Of a DNA stretch of 64,000 nucleotides, positions 1 through 12,290 are shown in pieces; the first letter of the stretch is position 1, and each line of letters opens with the position of its first letter. The position numbers and the translations under genes are program-made. Below the pieces are notes generated by a model that saw only the letters and a list, made by a program, of their open reading frames with translations, did no database searches and was not told the DNA's origin. The stretch is from Zerene cesonia (lineage: Eukaryota > Arthropoda > Insecta > Lepidoptera > Pieridae): NCBI RefSeq assembly GCF_012273895.1, contig NC_052111.1:7130001-7194000 (forward strand), in the 5' to 3' direction.

Positions 1-3000
1 CATTAGCCGTTGCAATTCTACTCTATTTCGACATGGACTAAACACCGTAATAAAGCCAAATTGCGCAACATCACATACCAAACTTTCCTTTTCAAATATG
101 GACGTCGGTGGGCGGGCCGTTAAATGTCAAGATTAAGATTTACGATAAAGATCTTATTTGCCAGCGACAAAAGCACAATGCGTGCTGTACTTGCGTTTTT
201 AACTTTCACCGGGAGAAATGTTGGCGGGAAAGTTTAAAGCCCTGGCGTGTATGATTCTATCCCGTCTGTCTTTGTTGAGTTTCTTTTTACGTACATAGGA
301 TAATTTTTTTTAATTGCGTTCTTACAATATGAAAATATGTTTTAGATATAAAAGAGCTCTATATAATTTAAAATATTCGCGTGTCATAAAACAATGCGAT
401 GATGTAAAACTTGAAAGTATTTGTTTTACACGAGTAAGTCTTGCTTTGAACAAATTAAGTTTTATGTAAATTTTAATAACGTTCACTAGCGTATCTAAAT
501 TTGTCTTAGACGAAATTGTTCATTACAATTTTAGAGTGCGAATTTACATTGAAATAACTATCTAGATAGTTGTTTAATGGTAAATTATGAAATGTATATA
601 TGCAAAATTTAAGGCCTTCCGAACCTTCTTATAAGAGAAATGATCACTTACTTTTTTCCCAAGACACTGGCCAATAAGACATTGTAAAATTATTATTCCT
701 CACACAAAAGTAACCATATATTATAAATTTAAATATACAAACATAAATAAAGCTTACATCTATAGTATAGGCCATAGGTTTAGTTATCACAAGTACATAT
801 GATTCCTGACGTCCGTCCTTGAATATTTGCGAACACGACAGTGTATGTACTTGTAAAATTTATGCTGATTTATTTATGTATTCAGTACTTGCTTCACCCG
901 CATAGACAAAAACTTGTGTTCCGGTTTAAAATTGAAATCAATATCTTTCCTCATTGTTTGTTTATTTAATAATGGTTTTATGTATGAAATTAATAATTTA
1001 AACGACGTATTACAATATTGAGGTAAACTCAATGTCCGTCGACGTGACGAAAATTCATATTGACCTTTACACAGATAAAATAGAGAACAATAACCAAATT
1101 GGTAACAAAATAGAATTGTCGACATTTTACTGTGAACGGTGTGTTAGATATTTTGTAAAACATTGAATAGACCATTGTTTAGCGTTAGAAGTGAAAAGGT
1201 CTGTTGCTAACACTGTGATAAATAGATTCGGTGTGTGACAGTTCGTTATTAATTATAAATAGCTCTTTGCGCGATATTGATCGGACTACTTATTACCTAA
1301 ACACAATATGATAATAAAGATATAAAAAGTATAGACGTGTCCAATTTTCAATAAGTCACTTATAAGCGAAGACGAAGATGCCAAATGAAAAACATTGGAA
1401 ATCCTAAGGTTACATGCAACAAATGTCAAATTACTTCCCAATGTTTTGTCATGTAACAGCTGCACAAATATTCATTGTTATATTAAATATACAACTGTGA
1501 TAATATTCTTTTTAATTCAATAGTGCATTTACACGACATGAAGTAAAAAGAGCGCAATCGGTGTAAGTGGGGTCGAATGAACATATTTAAATATATTTTA
1601 AATAGGTGACCTTTTGCTCAAACTAATCAGAATCCTTCGTCGTCGAGCCTTTTCTGCCTGTGGTCGATAATATCCGAATCGATGAAATAAAAGCAAAATT
1701 GGTGACAATCATCAACGCGGGAGCCTCTCACTTTATTACAACACAAAGTTTCAATAACGACGCTAAAATTAAATCAAGAGTATAAAAACAAGACGCAATT
1801 AAAACAATTCTCACAGAGCTTGAAAGTATTTATGTAATTTCGTGGAGCTGATGATATTTACGAAGTTATCCAATCGCTTCCTATAAGACAATGCGGGTAT
1901 GAAAACGAAAGCGATGCGTTACGTTATCAGCTTGACAAGCCGTTTGTAAGCAACGGCCCAAATTCGAGGCAGGTTCTCATTTCGACTGACTTTTTACCTC
2001 GATAGCTCCGTGGGATTTGAGTGGAAAATTGATGTGACTATTTTTGAGTTTCATAGAATTCAATCCCATTTTTAAATTTAAAGTTGTCCCCATCGGGGAC
2101 CTTTTTTGTAGAAAACAATGATATGTAATAAATAACATTGATAATACTTCCTATTTTTGCGAACTAATGTCTTACCATGACTCTAGAAGTCATGGCTTTC
2201 CTTTCTTGATCGCTTGTTTTATTCATCGCTGACGTCAATGAACAAATGAAAATCACAAATAACATTATTATCAATGGAATTATATCTAAATGTTGTAGAA
2301 TACTACAAAAACCTAAATTTAATAGAATATACAAAAAGAATAAAATTACTCCATATAATGAGGTTAGTCATGTATTACCACAAAATTGGGTAATTGAATG
2401 ATACTAACTAGAGAAAGGATGTAAAGTATGCGACCTCATGACCTATTTTACATAATTATCTGTACCCTCGTTACATCTTGTGCAATGTTCTAACTTCCCA
2501 CGCGGGGTACGTGTTTAGTTGCTTATATCGCTATCAAAACTGGTTGCATCACTACCATTGACAATTACACTCTTTGTTATAAAGTCCTCTGTTAAAATAA
2601 TAAAGCAATGTGCTACACTCATCAACTCTCCACAAATTCAACTAACACACATTAGCTGCCGTTTGTTAAAGCATTTATTCGATGGCCTATTTGAGATGTT
2701 CTGACATTTGATTCACGGCCAGTATTATTAGCGCAAGTATGTTTAACAAAATATCGTTAACAATTGTCGTTTATAAGCCTTTGCTTTTGACTTTGACCTG
2801 AATCGCCTTAAGCGTCTCCTTTTTAGCGCATTATTCTTTTGTGACCTGGAACATACTTCGTAACCAGTTTAAAAGATTATGAAGTACTCACTTTGTACAC
2901 ATAGATAACGTATTTAATGTCAGAAAATAAATTAGAGGAGCGATTTAGTAATATGTCAATCAAGATCAGGTTAAAGACTAATCGATAGCGACGGATTGCG

Positions 3001-3384
3001 TGGGAGGCGCCCAAGTACGAGATGCTTGCAGTGAGCATCTTGATTTGTTATTCATGTGACGCTCAGTGTGCAGTGTGAAAATAAAGTGCAGCATAGAATC
3101 ATCGTTTAATGTGTCGGTACCGTCAGCCGCAAGTAGGTAACCGCGGCGTAGGCGACTGGTATACATTGCAACGTGCCGATTCAAATCCAAGGTCTTTCCT
3201 AGTGGAAGAGAACGGAGTTTCCTGCGGCCGTCTATCTCTGTGCACACCGACATTCGCACGTGCACGCACACGCGCCCACGTGTCGCTATTCTTTGTAATC
3301 ATTCTTTCCTAGCTACCGTTCAGAGCCCATCTTCTTTTTGTGGCGTCCGTCCGCGTTTGAAGTTGGAACCTCAGCGCGTTTCGT
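1..3384. other. Upstream intergenic DNA, no gene recognised
   Basis: This AT-rich stretch has only short open frames on both strands, with no domain, no plausible splice pairing and no repeat I could name. Base composition becomes more GC-rich from about 3.0 kb towards the candidate ken promoter, so the last few hundred bases may be proximal regulatory DNA. A perfect 6-bp hairpin with a following T run at 2086-2107 is discussed among the rejected items. Confidence 0.5.
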
Positions 3385-3420
3385 TATATAGGCGTCGGGC
3401 GATGCGCGCGCCGCGCAGTT
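3385..3420 (+). promoter_or_regulatory. ken: Candidate ken core promoter (TATA box plus initiator)
   Basis: TATATA lies at 3385-3390. An initiator-like CAGTT has its A at 3417, which is 32 bases after the start of the TATA box and matches insect core-promoter geometry. It sits in a locally CpG- and GC-rich block (about 3340-3560) in otherwise AT-rich DNA, and a strong splice donor follows 310 bases downstream. Assignment to ken is inferred: it is the only such arrangement I found upstream of the ken coding exons on this strand. Confidence 0.5.
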
Positions 3421-3726
3421 ACTGTGTCACTAGAGCCCGCGCGAGAGGTGGCCTGCAAGGACTGTACCGCGCCGCCAACCTTTTTTTCTGTGCGTGCGAT
3501 GTTTTCACTTTCGTCATTTTGACCGGGCCAGTTTGATTTGACGTCGCTCGCGCACGGACGTGCCTAGGATCGGACTTTGTGTTATCCTGTGATTGCTGGT
3601 GCTTCGGATTGTTTGTTCTTATTTTGTGAAAGAATGGCTGTGATGCAGTGTTAATATGTTTGACAGTAATTTCCTTTTGAGTTTCTACAATGAGATTGCG
3701 AATAGAAGTGCACTACAGTTGGCAAG
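3417..3726 (+). other. ken: Candidate first exon of ken (5' UTR, possible coding start)
   Basis: This GC-rich block ends in a consensus donor (CAAG|GTGAG, intron from 3727). The first ken exon with recognisable protein begins after a good acceptor at 23721. Joining the two makes an ATG at 3656, with A at -3, run in frame into the BTB exon. That would add 26 residues (beginning MFDSNFLLSF) ahead of the internal Met-Met at 23729. Two short upstream frames, 3499-3522 and 3634-3654, end before this ATG. A third, starting at 3690, ends in a TGA overlapping the internal start. The extension is possible but unproven, because Drosophila Ken as I recall it starts close to the equivalent of the internal Met. 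The exon pairing itself is inferred across about 20 kb. Confidence 0.45.
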
Positions 3727-5400
3727 GTGAGATATTTGTTTGTTTACTTTTAAGTTTTGCTAGTATTTTGTGAGTGTGAGATCGTATAGCTGACACAACC
3801 TTGTGTCTAATGAACGCACTAGTCGTAGCTTCATCCGCCTCTTGCCTTCGCCTCTGTGCCTCGCTCGGAGAGGTTAATAGGTTCACATTAGATGGTGGTT
3901 TGCGAAATCGACTGAGCTCAGCGAGTCGGCGCATGAAATGCGCCTGCGCCGCAAAGTTAGTTTCGCGCCATTTAATATAGCTTTTCTTTCTATATTTTTA
4001 ATACGATTGAACCGGCTTGAAGCTTTCTCGTTTTTTATAACGACAATATTAATATGACTGAACGAGTAAACATTATTTCTATTCTCCGTATTATTTATGA
4101 AAATCAAAATAAATAAACATTTATAATTTTACTTGAATTGTATTCGGTATCAAGTGATTTGGTCGATACGGGTCTCATCATATAAAAACAGCGATTTCTT
4201 TCACCGTTTAATATGACGATTAAAACTTGTTTTTAAATGAAGTAACGTAAGTAATCGGAGTTAATTATTACTACTAATGTTGTTACACTTGTCGGCGAAA
4301 TTTTCACTTACACCTGCTATGTTGAAACTTGAAATGTGTTGCGAAACGGTAAAAGTTACTTAATTAGCGAAAAAAATTATAACATTTCTTTATTACCTAA
4401 CATCGTTAATTATCACGATTGTATATATAATATTGTTTGGTTCTTTAATTGCGTGCTCAGATTCTCTGTTGTGTCGCTATTGCGTCTTTGAAATTTTGGT
4501 TTGTTGTTTATTTAAAATTGCTGGTTCGTTTTTTTTGTTAATCCGCTCTTTAATTACTGTGGATGTTATATAATTTATAATATCTGGAAATGGATAAGTT
4601 AAAGTCAATTAACGTTAAATTAAAAAATTAAGTTTTAAAATAAACTTTGTCAAACCGTATTATAGCTTATTCCAATTAAATAAATACGTTTTTCGATTAA
4701 TTCATTTATGAATTGTGTTGATATCCAAAACCGAGACGCGTTTTATAATAATTTTTTTAAGAAATATTTATTTTTAGTATCACACCATTTGCACAGTTGC
4801 AGTTTACCGTTAAAATAAACACGAACACAATATCTATTTTTGCGATGTTTCAATTACGTTTCGCCTGAATAAATATATTTTTAATCAGTATTTGTTTCCT
4901 CGTTTATTTAACGAACTAAAAATAGCACACGCAAGACGATCTCATTGTGATTTTAATTTTTACATATAAATATTAAATATACCTTATATTAAATGTGGTA
5001 TAGTACTAACATTTTTTAAAGTTTTCATAAACTTAACTTACTTTTTACTTACTTACTTTTACTTATTTTTTTTATATAGACTATGTTAGTAGTTCTGAAG
5101 AACTATATAAGACATGTTACATTATTCTTTCAACAAATCGTCGAATTAAGTAATTAGGACTATTTGTTATCATTTCTTTATCAATTCACTGTTGCTACTG
5201 TCACCTTGAAGGCTTTAATCTGTTTGATAACCACGACCAAATGTATTTCTTAATCACTACAGGGTTGCTTGATAATGCTACTTTCAATGGTCATTGACTA
5301 GCTGATGTATTCGTTTTTACTTACACCAGTAAATACTTATTAGAATTAGATATGAAATTGACATATTGCTCAGTATGATACCTTAAAACTTATAAACTTT

Positions 5401-5460
5401 CGCATTTATAATATTAGTAGGATTGGTAGGATAGTAGGATAGTAGGATAGTAGGATATTA
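5401..5460 (+). repeat. TAGGATAG microsatellite on an RTE-like tail
   Basis: The bases just before the array match the 3' tail of the RTE-like family seen at 46.2 kb ('cgcatttataatattagtagga'-like). The tail then expands into tandem TAGGATAG units at about 5416-5456. It is probably the simple-sequence 3' end of an element whose body is lost, or the expanded tail facing the inverted copy at 5623-5862. Confidence 0.6.
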
Positions 5461-5622
5461 AGTCTCAGACTGGTAGGTACATACATATTACTTACTAGGT
5501 ACCTCCGCACATCTGTTTAATGTTAACAATATTTAAATGTGCATAAACTGCATAATGTATCACCGATAAAAAGAATTGTAGTGTTTTTATTTCTAATATG
5601 GTTCAGGGCTTGGATGCTTTCA

Positions 5623-5862
5623 CCAATCCTATCCTTCTAATAATATGAATCCTTCTTCCTTCCTACTCCTGCAAATTTTTGCGAATGTTTGTGAGGATGT
5701 GTGTATGTATATTACTCTTTCACGCAAAAACTACAGAACCGATTGAAATGCAATGAAATTTGGTACGTAGCTGGACAACTGGAATAACACATAGGCAATT
5801 TTTATCCCGATATTTCTAAGGGATACGGTCTTACGCGGGTGAAATCGCGGGGCGCAACTAGT
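5623..5862 (-). mobile_element. RTE-like non-LTR 3'-end repeat, copy 1
   Basis: Read on the minus strand it begins ACTAGTTGCGCCCCGCG and continues through a TTCACCCGCGTAAG block, a 'cgtatccc...atatcgggat' block, a 'ttattccagttgtccag' block, a 'ccaaatttcattgca' block and a 'tgcgtgaaagagtaa' block, ending near a TAGGAT tail. The same ordered blocks occur at 33262-33463, 44038-44244 and 46037-46250. The family has the look of 5'-truncated or SINE-like non-LTR elements common in Lepidoptera. No open reading frame is present. Confidence 0.7.
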
Positions 5863-8639
5863 ATTTTTTTATAAATGCATGTATAAATAGCTGAAATAAA
5901 TTTTTCTATGTGTACTTTTTAGTCATATTTCACTTATAATAAAACTTCCATACTTTAACATAACTCTACTAAGCTGGTTATAAATTTTCTTCTAAGAACA
6001 ACTATACCAATTAGCAAGCTATTTGAATCTTAATGATGACATTAAATATCCATTTTGTCGTATTAAAGTATAATGTACAGAAATGTTTATAGACATTTTT
6101 ACACATGTACTAAGATTCGAGATTATTTAAAAAACTGTGTATTATTTAAACTGACTCGGACGCTTCGATCACAGTTCGTTATTAATATAGTAAATTAATC
6201 ACTTTAACTCGTAACAATTTAATAATTAATGTAATTGAAATATTTAGTGTAGTTTACTTGCATGATTGTTTTCCACTTATTTCGCTATCAAAAGGCACAC
6301 AGTATTGGCGTCTATTTCTTTAATTTGTTTTCGATATTAATTAACCCATTTACACGTTTGCTATCGCACACGTGTTTAGAACCCACTTATTTTCGTTCCA
6401 TTTAATCAACTAATTAAGGGAATGTTTATTGAAACTAAAGCTATGCGTTGTGAACAACCGCAAGTATTTCCTTTAATTATTTACTCACCCAATTAATGCG
6501 CAATTTTCCTGGAAACAAAATTTATCTCGTTTGTTTTAATGAGGAGTGCGATTGGTAGGAAATTTGATTAATATAAAACTAATATACCTCTGTAATTTAA
6601 TAGATATCGGAAAAGGCAAAATATGACTTAAAAACTAATTAAAAATCGCATTTCATCCAGAAAAACAAAGATGAATATCGGAACTCGCGTACAAACGCAA
6701 GTTATCATATAACAAAAGAAAATACGAATAATTCGAACAGTTTACCATTTCCCAACGTTGCCAACTCATTACAGAATTTCGTATTCACAAATTATTTAGT
6801 AAATCGGCGAGCTACTCAATGTAAGTGGGTTTACAACTCTTAACACAAACATTTCAGAAATCCCAACCAATGATTTCGACACGACTGTGCTCCTAACATT
6901 ATATTCTAGGAACCGTTTTGAACCGTGCGTAAAATTTATTGATTATTTAATTTTGTTTCTTTCTTATTGGACACCTAATCGTGTCTATTATTACGTGATA
7001 TAAATGTTAAGGTGCAGCCGAATTATTCAATTCGATTTATAAAAGTTTTAAAGATTTGAAGGACAAATCTTTGGAGTGCGCATGAATTATACATTTTCTA
7101 CGGAAATATTTTTTGTGGGGAATAACTACGTGCGATTTAATTCAAGATTACTTAATATGTACATTTCCTAATACAATAAAATACAAACAAGTTATAAATA
7201 CTATATTTGCATACATTATCCGGTCATGTTATGTCGCAAGTTCGGTCTTTATATGGAATATACAATAGGCTTAGCTAATTTTCTATTCGGAATAATTGAA
7301 AATCCCACGTAAGTAACATAAGCGGAACATGTCAATTTATTTTTATCATATTGTATGTTTTCAGCAATTTTTAACTAAGAATAAGAATTAAAAAATACCT
7401 AATATTTAAATTATAATGAATTTATTCAATTTTGAAAATAAAGCGCGTCAAATATATTTTTCTGAAAATGAGCTGATGTCTGTGATATAACTTAAATTAT
7501 TTAATTTTTATTAAATAAAAGTAGACTAAATTAATATATGCCACTACCGTTACAGTTGGAAGCCGGAACATACTACTGATTATATTTAATATAAAAGGAT
7601 ATTTTTTTACATTATCTAATTATTTTATTTTCTAAAAACCGAATTTTGTCACAAGGCAAATAGATACATATGCTTTATACATTATACATCGTTTTGTGTT
7701 AATATATAAAGCATAATGATTAAAATGGCCAACTGCCCAACACAAAAGGAATATAATGCATTAGAAAGAATCTCACATATTTTTCCGTTTACGATGTTAC
7801 AATAAAAAATCCAATAAGAATGTTGAAATGCATATAAATATAAATGAATGAGCATATATTAAAAATCAAAATAAACTAGCTGTGACCTTTAGGTTAACCA
7901 CAATAAAACCGACTACGAATTTCTTCAGACCCGCGCGTGTGGCATTGAACTAAATAAAAAAAAATGTTATCAGAATCCGTCAATAGGATTGTGAAACCAT
8001 TATTATCTGTTATATTTACACATTCTAATGAAACAATATTATTTTAAAATAAACAACGTTCAATCATTAAGTGAAACTCAATTTAACCTTTGTTTTTACA
8101 CGAGGTTTATTTTATATCGCTATATTAATGAAATTACTAGACCAATAACATTAATAATAGGAATGATATTGAGATTTCAATTTAAAAAAGAACATTAATA
8201 TTTTTCATCAGACAGATATTTGATTCGATAAGAATTCTGACTATAAGTTTCGTAATAATCTTGAATTAATTTTTATACCAATCATTTAAGCATACTTAAA
8301 ATTTTATAATATAGTAGCTGACTATATTTTAAAATTATCTCATTAATCATAATTTATCTATTGAGGAGCAGAAACATAATAAACGTTTACATCAATTTAT
8401 TTCATTTCACAAAATAGACCCAATTGTCATGGTTCCGTACAGAGCACTATAAAACTTTAATTGCCGATTATGAAAACATTCAGAAGCATTATAAAAGAGA
8501 CTAACCGACGACCTGGCTATTGTTGCCAGCTCCAATTTCAATCTTTACAAAGAAAACAAAAACATTTTCACTTTTACGACTCGACTGATAACAGTGTGAC
8601 TCTATTACCTACACTAATTGTCCTTGTACAAACTCTTTT

Positions 8640-8900
8640 AGACGCAACACCGCCGGTTACCTTATCGGCACACAGCAAAGCATTGCGACGCGCAATAAAA
8701 TTTAATAAGCCGCTGTCAAAATTACTCCCGGCCCTTTCTTGTTCCTGACGGCACAAATTGCTGAAGGACGCCCGAACTGGGTCACTTCGGAAATAGTTTA
8801 TTGTTATCGGCTAGTAAGCGCGTACGCAACTCGCACACGGCCGCGCGTCCCGAACGCACACGCACACGCACACACACATCCCCGATTCAATTAGGGCTCG
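8640..8900. promoter_or_regulatory. GC-rich island with CA/CG microsatellite in ken intron
   Basis: CpG-rich sequence (many gcg, cgcg and ccgg words) stands out from the AT-rich intron and ends in an alternating acgcacacgcac-type microsatellite at about 8854-8879. It could be an enhancer, an alternative promoter or a repeat relic. I found no TATA/initiator pair or donor that would make it an exon. The functional label is inference from base composition only. Confidence 0.25.
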
Positions 8901-11900
8901 CACATCCTCTAGTCACACTGGTTCACCTTCACATCTGAGTGGTACCTGCGGTATTTCAACTAATATCTTCCGCTTTCGTATGAGTTTAGATTAACTTTCC
9001 TAAGGCCGACGGGTCAATAAAAATTGAAAAGCCGTCAGATTTATATTTTCATAATATCATGTTAATGTTGCCACTATTCTGTAAAGGTCACGTTTTTGTC
9101 TATTAATTTTATTGCTATGTTACCCTTGTAAGTGTTACTTTAATAAATCTAAAATGCTTTCCTAGAATATAGATTGCAGGTTTTAACGTCCGAGTTGAAA
9201 TTTTGTCTATGCGTCACGACAAATTGAATGCGACCTTACTTTGTCAATACGTTATATTATTACGCTGAGAATTCTTTAGTGGCATGTTTTATGACAGTTT
9301 ACCCAATAAACAAATATACGAATGGCGGCATAACTAATAAAGCGACGTTACAATGACAACCTCGGATGCCTTGACCACGTCGATAAATTAATTATCACTA
9401 CATGTTACCTGAGGCGCCGCAGAGAAACTAATTGTTCGGTTTATAGGCAATTCGATTGTTCGCATGTCGTTAAAGTTAAAGTTTCAAGGTTCCTAAACAA
9501 TAACTCACACATACGCAGCGTTGCACAAGTATAGATAACACAGGCCTATCAATTTGGTCTAGCCGCTAGCGCATTCACGAACCAGCGCTCTCATCCGCAG
9601 GGGCGGCAGTGCGTGTGTGCCGCACATACAAACGAACAATTGCCTATGTGTTCTCACGGCACACACAAATGGCACGTAAATAGCACGATTCGATTTATTT
9701 TTAGCGAACAGTAATTAATTAGTACATAATTACGTCTAGGTCAATAATTAGGTGAGACGTTAAAATTTAAGAAACAATGTAACGTCAATATGTCATCGTC
9801 ATCCGTCAATTGTTTACGTAAATTTAATGTCTGTAGATAATATATATTACTGCATACAAGTGACGTTAATATGAATCTCTGAGGCATTCAGTGTTTTTTA
9901 CTCGACGTAAAGAACATACGTACATTTAAAATTAGTACTAATCGTAATAACAAAGCTAATCGCTCTTGAAAAAATTCATTATTGGGTCAGTTTTAGCTAC
10001 ATTTGATACATATACACCTTCATTTAATTTTATTGATTTGAAAATTCGATCACTAAACGTTCTACTTCCTACTTAATTAAAATAAAAATAAAAAACCAAA
10101 GTCCGACCTTTTGTCATTGAACACTTCATTTGGACCACAGCTAGACGTTTCTTATATGAGTCATTGTGGTTTGTGTTAGTTACATATGATTCAACTATAA
10201 ACGTACAATAGTGAAAGATTCGTAATTGGTCATCGCCAAATTTAAGGAATTACGCGATCGGCGCGTTACTTGTGTAATAATAAATAAGCGTATAAGGATA
10301 ATTTCTCCCTAAATGGTGTTATATGAAAATAAGAACGATCAATATGCAGTTTTGTGTATTAATTTTTCAGAATACAAATAAAATCCTTTAGATTTCGGAC
10401 ATAAGAATTAAAATTACTATTCGACATTCATTTTAAATATAGTTGCGCTAAATTGAATACAAATATAAACAAGCAATAAATACATCTGTGAGACATAAAA
10501 AAATTATGCTTTCATCACAAATTGAGGCTCGATTAATCTATAATTATAGATTTATGACGGAGCCATTCCTACCATGGTCATACAAGCATAACTTTCAAAT
10601 CTCAACGTGTTGCCAGATTGAAAAATTCGCAATAATATTTGGATTAACGTTACATAGTTAATTAATTCATGTACAAATATGGCAATAACATCTAACAAGT
10701 TAAATTACAATTTTAAATTCTCACAGTAATTTTCCTGTTGCTAAGATATTATTGTGCTTATTTGATTAATGTTGTTTTTACTGCTACAACTGACGCCTCA
10801 GCGTGACCTCTACGTGCTTTTAATTCTGGGAAAATCTTGTTCGCCAAGAGTCGCTTCAAATTGTCTTATTAATTTGTGATATTATAAAATGTAATTAATA
10901 TACAGCTATAAAATAATATCGCCGTGGTCGAATTATCTTTTTATCCGTATTTTTCTTGCCTAAAGCTATCGCTGCTATAAGAAGATTCTTGAAATTCCAT
11001 ATTAATTTTTCATGTAGTATAATTTATTTAAAGGAAGAAATATTTAGTGCCATTTTTAAGGGATAATAGTGTTTTTTTTTTTATTTCGTTTATTTAATGC
11101 AAATATGTTTCTTGCTTATTCATTTGAGGTAAAATTCAACCATCAACATTATTTCTTTGTTCATATTTATAAAATCGTGAATTAAAAACAAGCACCCTTT
11201 TCGAAATGAGCCAAGAGATATCTTAATCATGTCCAAATCTCAACTTCCAACGCTTGTGAAAGACGATCCCTATCGCAATTACAGCACATCACTTGAGCAA
11301 TTTTATTTAATTAAGGGAAATTAGAACAATCGCTTCCACAGTTTCTCGATTGTAATGTAAATATAAATAAAGATATTCGCCCACCTTTCATTTCGTTGTG
11401 CAATATAAAATGTTGCCGCAATCGCAAATTTTTCGCATATAAATCAACACTGAGGCCAACTCTTCTTTCATATTACTTTTTAAAATTCAAATTGCATTTT
11501 GTAATATATTAATGTTTCATAAACTTTCAATTTTATTCGTACCGCTGACTCATTATTATGGATGGCGAGTTTAAGGTAAATAATATCTTATTCATAGGAA
11601 AAATCTAATATCACATTCAAAATAGTGATTGTTGATGCATAGAATACTTAGACAGCTGAATTATTTAAATTCCTAGAATGTTTATAAATGCCACTTCTAT
11701 TTCGGTATTGTTTGTAGTATAAGAAAAAAAGTTATTTATTTTCTTAATGTGACAGCCCTAATTTATTTAAAATAACAACAGCGGCACTAAAGTCACGGAA
11801 GCGGGCGGTAAACTTATAAAAATCACAAAATGTAAAATCACTCCTTATCAGACCCGCACACGTTCGATTTGAATATTTGACTTCACTGATAACAGAAATT

Positions 11901-12179
11901 GGGGCAGAGATTGCACAGAACCGCTTCCAAGCGGGCCCGGTTGATTTGCTTAATCTTTGTTTAATACATTTCTGCTATATCTCTTGTTATTATGAACGTA
12001 CTTTATACACAATGTTCTCAAGCCATGATTTCCTGTTTTTTATCAATTCAGATATTTACACCGTGTTACATTGTTTATATGCACAAGCTTTAAAATCTAA
12101 TTAAAATTATATACAACGTAAGAGAACTCAAATTTATAAATATACTATAAAGTTGCCATTCCTGTTCAATTTATGAGAA

Positions 12180-12290
12180 AAAAACTATCCTATGTCCATT
12201 TTCATATGTCAAACTATATCTGTATTAAACTTCATCCAAATCGGTCCTGTGGTTCAGGAATGAAGAACAGACAGACAGACAGAATTACAG
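12180..12290 (+). mobile_element. LINE/RTE-type 3'-end remnant with CAGA tail
   Basis: It has the typical ordered words of lepidopteran non-LTR 3' ends: a 'aaacttcatccaaatcggtcc' block, then 'tggttcaggaatgaagaa', then a short (CAGA)n tract at about 12269-12281. No coding sequence. It is a fragment with unclear limits. Confidence 0.5.

Noticed and set aside
2086..2107. Perfect 6-bp hairpin (gtcccc/ggggac) followed by a run of T, like a bacterial terminator
   Set aside because: The DNA is animal nuclear sequence, and no gene ends here. The pattern is short enough to arise by chance.
3120..3195. tRNA-like words (a box-B-like gccgattcaaatcc with a weak A box upstream)
   Set aside because: No acceptor stem or anticodon arm could be paired by eye. 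The match is partial and lies in the GC-rich region before the ken promoter.
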